Shown here piece after piece: positions 59,718 through 64,000 of a stretch of 64,000 nt of DNA. The DNA is taken from positions 6,576,501 through 6,640,500 of the forward strand of contig NZ_JAVDYB010000001.1 in NCBI RefSeq assembly GCF_031458235.1. Reading direction: 5' to 3'. The notes below the pieces were generated by a model. That model was not told the DNA's origin, made no database searches, and saw only the letters and a program-made list of their open reading frames with translations. Numbering within the stretch: the first letter of the stretch is position 1; every line of letters starts with the position of its first letter. The position numbers and the translations under genes are program-made. This DNA is from Catenuloplanes atrovinosus (GTDB lineage: Bacteria > Actinomycetota > Actinomycetes > Mycobacteriales > Micromonosporaceae).

Positions 59718-60620
59718 ATGACCAAGCAGCCCCCCACCCCCACGAGCACGAAGCGGTTCGCCGTACCGCTGGAGCCGGTCTTCGCCGTCGTCGCCCTCGG
59801 CTGGCTGGGCGTGATGCTGCGGTCGGCGCAGGTCTCGGTGTCGACCGCGCCGGAGGGCGCGCTGGCCGTCTACCTCGCGGCCTACTCGCTGCCCGGGCTG
59901 ATCTCCGCGAGCCTGGTGGCGGGCGCCGCGACCGGGCTGGCAATCGTGACCACGATCGGGCCGGTGCGGCGCGCGGGCGCGACCGTGCGATTCGCGGTGG
60001 CGATCGCGGCCGGGCTGCTGGTCGGCGCGGTCGCGGCGCTGGTGGTGCTGAACAGCTACGGGCGCGGTGACGCGATCACGATCCTGGCGGCGACGTTCGC
60101 GGCCTCGGCGACCGCCGGTGGCGCGCTCGCCGGCATCCGGCACGTGGCGCTGGCCGGCGCGGTCGTCAACGCGTCGCTGGGCGTGTTCCTGATCGGCTTC
60201 GTGCTCAACCTGTTCCAGGATCCGCTGCTGGACCTGTTCGGCGCGGGCGACACGCAGGCCTCACAGGCGGGCGCGCTGAGCTGGTTCTCGCTGACCGCGT
60301 CGCTGGTGAGCGCGCTGGTCGCGGGCGTCACCGCCTACCTGACGCTGACCAGCCGGCAGGGTGACGACCGGCCGAAGTGGGTGGTCTACCTGGCCGGCGG
60401 CGCGGGCGCGGGCGCGGTGCTGCTGGTGTCCGAGGCGATCGCGCGGACCGGCGGCGGCCAGCTGCTGGACCTGGCCGGGCAGCTCAGCGAGGCGGACCGG
60501 GCCGCGCAGGAGATCCTGGCGAACTCCCGTTTCAACAACGGCCTGATCGTGCTCTTCGTCGGCGCGATCACCGCCATGATCCTGCTCGGCCGCACGCTGA
60601 AGCCGATCGAGGACGAGTGA
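59718..60620 (+). CDS. Polytopic membrane protein of unknown function
   Basis: 300 residues with about eight transmembrane helices (VFAVVALGWLGVML, LAVYLAAYSLPGLISASLVA, FAVAIAAGLLVGAVAALVVL, VALAGAVVNASLGVFLIGFV, and more). The N-terminus is short and Pro/Thr-rich. A coil near LAGQLSEADRAAQEILANS lies before the last helix. No family is recognised. The ATG at 59718 follows GAGGAAGACAGAGG. It ends 13 bases from a convergent gene. Confidence 0.75.
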   Translation: MTKQPPTPTSTKRFAVPLEPVFAVVALGWLGVMLRSAQVSVSTAPEGALAVYLAAYSLPGLISASLVAGAATGLAIVTTIGPVRRAGATVRFAVAIAAGLLVGAVAALVVLNSYGRGDAITILAATFAASATAGGALAGIRHVALAGAVVNASLGVFLIGFVLNLFQDPLLDLFGAGDTQASQAGALSWFSLTASLVSALVAGVTAYLTLTSRQGDDRPKWVVYLAGGAGAGAVLLVSEAIARTGGGQLLDLAGQLSEADRAAQEILANSRFNNGLIVLFVGAITAMILLGRTLKPIEDE

Positions 60621-60632
60621 GCGGGCCCTAGC

Positions 60633-61136
60633 CTAGAGCTGGTCGAGTTCGGTCGCGTCGTACCACTCCAGTTCGTGGTCCTCGGCGCCGTCCACGGTGA
60701 ACTGCGCGTCCTCGTCGCCGTCGAGCGCGCCCGGGACCGCGTCCGCCGCGGCCGCGACGTCCGGCGCCGCGGCCGCGGAGTCGACGTGGACCGCCGCGAC
60801 CGCGCCGAGCGGCAGCGGCCGGGCGAGCGTCATGATGGACGAGCCGAGTTGGTCGTCGCCGCGGGTCAGCGCGGAGGCGGGGAGGTCGGCGGAGACCACC
60901 ACGCGGCGGCGCGGGGCGTCCGGGTCGCGGTGCAGCAGCACGAGCGCGGACTGGGCGGCGCGGGTGAACGCCACGTACTCCAGCTCCTCCTCGTCGCCCT
61001 CCGCGTACCACTCGCGCAGCCGGGGCGTGACCGCGTGCACCGGGTCGCCGGGCGCGCCCAGCTCGCCCTTCTCCCGGAGCGCGGCGAGCAGCGGGAGCGT
61101 GGCCGGGACGTACACCCGAACGTTCTGATCCGACAC
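60633..61136 (-). CDS. Conserved actinobacterial protein, DUF6912-like
   Basis: 167 residues. The N-terminal [20 protein letters not shown], then [32 protein letters not shown] and [15 protein letters not shown] match a family I know as DUF6912, with no known function. The C-terminal third is acidic and Ala-rich, ending [13 protein letters not shown]. It is probably a small cytoplasmic protein. The ATG is at 61136. It lies downstream of the rhodanese gene on the same strand. Confidence 0.7.
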   Translation of the reverse strand: MSDQNVRVYVPATLPLLAALREKGELGAPGDPVHAVTPRLREWYAEGDEEELEYVAFTRAAQSALVLLHRDPDAPRRRVVVSADLPASALTRGDDQLGSSIMTLARPLPLGAVAAVHVDSAAAAPDVAAAADAVPGALDGDEDAQFTVDGAEDHELEWYDATELDQL

Positions 61137-61192
61137 CGCCGTGGTCTCCCCGCATCCGTTCCCGAGCCTGCGGTCCCATTAGACCGCACGGG

Positions 61193-61621
61193 TCAGCAGG
61201 CGCAGGCCGCACCCTTCGCCGGCGCGGTCAGCGGGTCCGGATCGCGGGTGAGCGGACCGGCCGGCGTCCGCACCGTGAACCCCTCGCGGATCCAGTACTC
61301 GATGCCGCCGATCATCTCCTTGACCCGGTAGCCGAGCTGCGCGAACGCGAGCGCGGCGCGGGTGGCGCCGTCGCAGCCCGGTCCCCAGCAGTAGGCCACG
61401 ACCGGGGTCGCGGGGTCGATCAGCGCGGGCGCGCGGGCGGCGATCTCGCGGCGCGGCAGGTGCAGCGCGCCGGGGACGTGCGCCTGCGTCCACGCCTCCT
61501 CGGAGCGGGTGTCGACGAGCACGAAGCCGGGCGCGCCCGACTCCAGTGCCGCGTGCGTGTCGGAGACGTCGATCTGCATGTCGAGCCGGGCGGAGAACCA
61601 GGCAACCCCTTCATTCCACAT
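61193..61621 (-). CDS. Rhodanese-like sulfurtransferase
   Basis: 142 residues, a single rhodanese domain. FVLVDTRSEEAWTQAHVPGA and the active loop VVAYCWGPGCDGATRAAL are typical; the active cysteine is probably the first of the loop (YCWGPGC). A C-terminal CAC tail could bind metal. It moves sulfane sulfur to an acceptor. The ATG at 61621 is 92 bases from the divergent Lrp gene, which may regulate it. Confidence 0.8.
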   Translation of the reverse strand: MWNEGVAWFSARLDMQIDVSDTHAALESGAPGFVLVDTRSEEAWTQAHVPGALHLPRREIAARAPALIDPATPVVAYCWGPGCDGATRAALAFAQLGYRVKEMIGGIEYWIREGFTVRTPAGPLTRDPDPLTAPAKGAACAC

Positions 61622-61701
61622 GCCTCGACGGTACGGACCCGCGGGCCTCTTCTTAAGGGACTTCGCCCGGCAGGCAACCGCTGCGGCCGTGGAAGCACCG
61701 C

Positions 61702-61707
61702 TATAGT
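61702..61707 (+). promoter_or_regulatory. -10 element of a leaderless Lrp-gene promoter
   Basis: TATAGT, six bases before the ATG at 61714. It is close to the -10 consensus and no ribosome site is present. Confidence 0.55.
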
Positions 61708-61713
61708 GCGCGG

Positions 61714-62181
61714 ATGGCCGCTGTTTCCCCGGAGCTTGACCAGACCGACTGGCGGATTCTCGCCGAGCTGCAACGCGACGGCCGGATCAGCTTCGCGGAG
61801 CTGGCCCGCACGGTCTCGATGTCGGCCAGCGCGGTCACCGAGCGGGTGCGCCGGCTGGAGGAGGCCGGTGTGATCTCCGGCTACCGGGCGGTGGTGACTC
61901 CGGAGCGGGTCGGGCTGCACATCATGGCGTTCGTCCGGCTGCGCTACCCGACCGGGAACTACCGGCCGTTCCACGAGCTGGTGGCGCGTACCCCGGAGAT
62001 CATGGAGGCCCATCACGTGACCGGCGAGGACTGCTTCGTGCTGAAGGTGCTGGCCGGGTCGATGCGGCACCTGGAGGAGGTCACCGGGCGGATCAGCGCG
62101 CTCGGCGGCGTGACCACCAGCGTGGTCTACTCCAGCCACCTGGAGGCGCGCGCGATCTCGGCGCCGTCGATGTCAGACTAG
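61714..62181 (+). CDS. Lrp/AsnC-family regulator
   Basis: 155 residues. The N-terminal helix-turn-helix is typical (WRILAELQRDGRISFAELAR, VSMSASAVTERVRRLEEAGV), followed by the RAM/AsnC ligand domain (GLHIMAFVRLRYP, HHVTGEDCFVLKVLAGSMRH). Such proteins sense amino acids and often regulate divergent genes; the rhodanese gene lies 92 bases away. The ATG at 61714 is supported by a -10 box. The gene ends five bases before the next start. Confidence 0.9.
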   Translation: MAAVSPELDQTDWRILAELQRDGRISFAELARTVSMSASAVTERVRRLEEAGVISGYRAVVTPERVGLHIMAFVRLRYPTGNYRPFHELVARTPEIMEAHHVTGEDCFVLKVLAGSMRHLEEVTGRISALGGVTTSVVYSSHLEARAISAPSMSD

Positions 62182-62185
62182 GGGG

Positions 62186-62425
62186 GTGCCGCCGGTGGAG
62201 CCGAGGTTTCTGCTGCTGTCCGACGTCGCCGCCGAGCTGAACGTGTCGGACTCGCAGGTCTACCACATGGTCCGCAGCGGCGAGCTGCCCGCGATCAAGA
62301 TCGGTGGCCGGGGACAGTGGCGCGTGGAGCGCGCGCGGCTGGAGGAGTACATCGCGGCGAAGTACGCCGAGACCGCGGCGTGGGTGGCGAAGAATCCGCT
62401 GGTCGACCGCGAAGACGAGGCCTGA
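62186..62425 (+). CDS. Small HTH protein, excisionase/BldC-like fold
   Basis: 79 residues. The MerR/excisionase-type helix-turn-helix reads FLLLSDVAAELNVSDSQVYH, then MVRSGELPAIKIGGRGQWRV and a helix LEEYIAAKYAETAAW. Proteins of this form are conserved near secA in actinobacteria and are not phage-linked. It binds DNA. The GTG at 62186 follows GGGGG; a GTG at 62195 is also possible. It is probably co-transcribed with the Lrp gene. Confidence 0.8.
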   Translation: MPPVEPRFLLLSDVAAELNVSDSQVYHMVRSGELPAIKIGGRGQWRVERARLEEYIAAKYAETAAWVAKNPLVDREDEA

Positions 62426-62514
62426 CCGGCCGGCACGAGCGGTCACGCTCGCGGATCACCCATCGAAGTCGATCGTTGACGTGGCGCTGTCGTCTGCCTT
62501 TCAATGGAAGCCGT

Positions 62515-62540
62515 CGAAGGCAAACGAAGGTAAACGAAGG
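62515..62540 (+). repeat. CGAAGG repeated three times at 10-bp steps
   Basis: CGAAGG begins at 62515, 62525 and 62535, with AAA between. One helical turn apart, the copies face the same side of the DNA. The array lies 16 bases before the start at 62557 and may be a regulator site. Confidence 0.4.
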
Positions 62541-62556
62541 CATCGGGAGCGTCCTC

Positions 62557-63204
62557 ATGGTCACGCGACTCGTCGATCCCCGCGGCACCCGCCCCGCCAT
62601 CCGCGTCAGCCGCATCCCCCCGGTCGATCCCCCGTTCGACGACGAGCCGCTCGCCTGGTCCGACGCCGACCAGCTGACGCTCCCCTGGCGTCCCCGCGAG
62701 CCGCCGGTGCCGGACGCGCCCGCGTCCCTGGCCGGTCTCCGGTCGCTGTCCGACCTGGCCGCGCTGGCCGGGCTGGGCGCGCCCGGCCGCACGCCGCCGC
62801 CGATCCCGGCCGACGCACTGGCCGGCGCCTCCGGCGAGGCGCGCGGCGCCGCGCACCGGTTCCTCACCCGGGCGCTGGAGATCCTCAACGGATACCGCCC
62901 CGTCGGTCACCTGCGCGCGTCGTCCGCACTGCTGGCCACGCCCACCATCCTGCGCGGCGCGGACACCGCGCTGCGCACCATCGCCCGCCTCCGCCGCGCC
63001 GCCGGGCTGCCGCCGGTGGCGGGCCGGCGGCCGCTCGCCGCCGAGGCCCGGGTGCGGCCCCGGCGGCTGCGCGTCTGCGAGCCCCGCCCGGGCGTGGCCG
63101 AGGCGTCCGCGGTGCTCACCACGGCCGGGCGCACCTGGGCCCTGGCCTACCGGCTGGAGCTGCTGCACGGCCGGTGGCTCGCCACCGCGTTCACGGTCGT
63201 CTGA
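62557..63204 (+). CDS. Rv3235-like protein
   Basis: 215 residues. The N-terminus is Pro-rich. The C-terminal domain reads GAAHRFLTRALEILNGYRPV, HLRASSALLA, RRLRVCEPRPGVAEASAVLT and a RTWALAYRLELLHGRWLATA segment, the pattern of the Rv3235 family, which is conserved next to secA in actinobacteria. Function is unknown. A link to SecA is suggested only by conserved position. The ATG at 62557 follows GGGAG. Confidence 0.75.
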   Translation: MVTRLVDPRGTRPAIRVSRIPPVDPPFDDEPLAWSDADQLTLPWRPREPPVPDAPASLAGLRSLSDLAALAGLGAPGRTPPPIPADALAGASGEARGAAHRFLTRALEILNGYRPVGHLRASSALLATPTILRGADTALRTIARLRRAAGLPPVAGRRPLAAEARVRPRRLRVCEPRPGVAEASAVLTTAGRTWALAYRLELLHGRWLATAFTVV

Positions 63205-63225
63205 CCCCGCCCGAGCGGAAGGCGC

Positions 63226-63514
63226 TCACAGTTGACGAAGAATCACCGGATACTTGATCTTCTCGTCCGCGGCCAGCAGCAGCGCCTTGCTGATGATCTC
63301 GGAGAGCCGGCTGTCGCCCTCGAACGGCAGGAGCAGGTCGGGTTCCGCCGACTCCGGGATGATGCACAGGCAACGGTCCTCCGGCGCGATCAGGATGTTC
63401 CCCGAGCTGTGGTGGATGCCGGTACGTGTGCGGGTCGCCGCGCACCTCCAGGAACTTCTCGGTCGGCGTGCACCGGCCGGCGATCGCCAGCCGCGGCGAG
63501 CAGGCGCTCGACCA
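63226..63514 (-). pseudogene. Broken C-terminal fragment of an unidentified protein
   Basis: Two frames hold one protein-like end. The first reads CTPTEKFLEVRGDPHTY, and after a shift near 63425 the second reads TGIHHSSGNILIAPEDR, LCIIPESAEPDLLLPFEGDS and SEIISKALLLAADEKI. This looks like true coding sequence because of its balanced composition. No start codon context or N-terminal part is seen. I could not assign a family. It lies between the Rv3235-like gene and secA. Confidence 0.4.
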
Positions 63515-63640
63515 CACCGGCCGGCGCCCAGCCGCACGCCACGGCCGAGTGCCTCCGGAAAGCGGAGTCCGCGGCGGGTCCCGGAACGACACCGCCGGCC
63601 CGGCCGTGCGGCCGAGCCGGCGGAGAGCGGCGGCGGACGA

Positions 63641-64000
63641 TCAGTCGTTGCCCGGCGCGCCGTGGCAGCGCTTGTACTTCTTGCCGGAGCCGCAGGGGCA
63701 CGGCGCGTTGCGGGACGGGCCGTTGGAGGCGGCGGCCTGGCCGCTGCCGGTCACCGGCGCGCGACGGGCGGCCGCGCGCGGCGACGGGGTGCCGCCGACC
63801 GGGGTGTCGCCGCCGAGAGCCGGGGCCTGGCGCTGCATCTCGACCGCGCCCGAGCCGGCGGCGCCGTCGATGGTGGGCGCGGAGTACTGCAGGGGCTGGC
63901 GCTGGGCGCGCCCGCCGCCGAGACCCTTGGCGCGGACCTCCACCTGCGTCTCCGGCTCGGCAGCAGCCGGCGCGGCATCCGCGGCCGGAGTGCCGCCACC
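63641..64000 (-). CDS. secA: Preprotein translocase SecA, C-terminal part only
   Basis: The last 119 codons of a minus-strand gene that continues beyond the window edge. The PLQYSAPTIDG segment and the zinc-binding SEC-C tail NAPCPCGSGKKYKRCHGAP (C, C, C and H) identify SecA, the ATPase that pushes proteins through SecYEG. Between them is a Pro/Ala/Gly-rich linker that is longer than in E. coli. The stop is at 63641. The Rv3235-like gene to the left fits the usual actinobacterial order. Confidence 0.9.
   Translation of the reverse strand, partial: GGGTPAADAAPAAAEPETQVEVRAKGLGGGRAQRQPLQYSAPTIDGAAGSGAVEMQRQAPALGGDTPVGGTPSPRAAARRAPVTGSGQAAASNGPSRNAPCPCGSGKKYKRCHGAPGND

Noticed and set aside
56978-59749. 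A long minus-strand N-terminal extension of the Ser/Thr kinase
   Set aside because: The kinase frame stays open upstream, but the added residues are antisense to the helicase-associated gene and have no family. The GAGGAGG site and the kinase fold start at 56977.

Overview
The window is high-GC DNA (about 70% or more by eye) with actinobacterial hallmarks: many GTG and TTG starts, leaderless -10/start pairs, an RF2-ftsE-ftsX-M23-smpB-ssrA run, a SecA with a SEC-C tail next to an Rv3235-type gene, and a tmRNA tag ending ELALAA. Together with the TerD, GTPase and caspase genes this suggests a mycelial actinomycete, most likely Micromonosporaceae (Actinoplanes/Catenuloplanes group). That placement is inference, not a measured result.

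Region 1 (1-17.0 kb) is ordinary host chromosome in short units: a dehydrogenase/AraC divergon, a TetR/SnoaL divergon, decayed transposase and integrase pieces beside a tRNA-Ala(GGC), yqgE, an MTA phosphorylase, lipoproteins, a flavin reductase pair, a membrane STAND-TPR ATPase, a TetR-controlled hydrolase/monooxygenase operon, a phosphoesterase, a Rieske membrane protein and two tandem methyltransferases.

Region 2 (17.2-36.3 kb) is the most unusual part. Ten tightly packed plus-strand genes encode a GrpE-like factor, a lidless Hsp70, a large FN3-like protein, a zinc-ribbon GTPase, a GAP1-like protein, a membrane zinc-ribbon GTPase, a 53-residue membrane peptide, a double TerD protein, a TPR-CHAT protease and a second TPR protein with a CHAT-like fold that has lost its catalytic residues. 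Two minus-strand genes that meet the array tail to tail encode a cyclase-like protein and a caspase-like protease split by a frameshift. This matches the type of GTPase/protease conflict systems predicted in multicellular bacteria. The inferred logic is GTPase and chaperone thresholding upstream of CHAT and caspase proteolysis.

Region 3 (about 38.6-48.5 kb) is an integrative element related to actinomycete AICEs: tandem 138-bp repeats, paired HTH regulators with candidate operators, a double GntR regulator, HD and Nudix hydrolases, a zinc ribbon with no standard start codon, an FtsK/TraB translocase and a large serine recombinase. The recombinase reading frame runs antisense into the 3' end of ssrA. 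No replication initiator was seen.

Region 4 (48.5-64 kb) is core chromosome again: ssrA, a CBM2-like surface protein, smpB, an M23 peptidase, ftsX, ftsE, prfB, a PadR regulator, a Ser/Thr kinase, a helicase-associated WYL-like protein, a polytopic membrane protein, a rhodanese, an Lrp regulator, a small HTH protein, an Rv3235-like protein, an unidentified broken fragment and the C-terminus of SecA.
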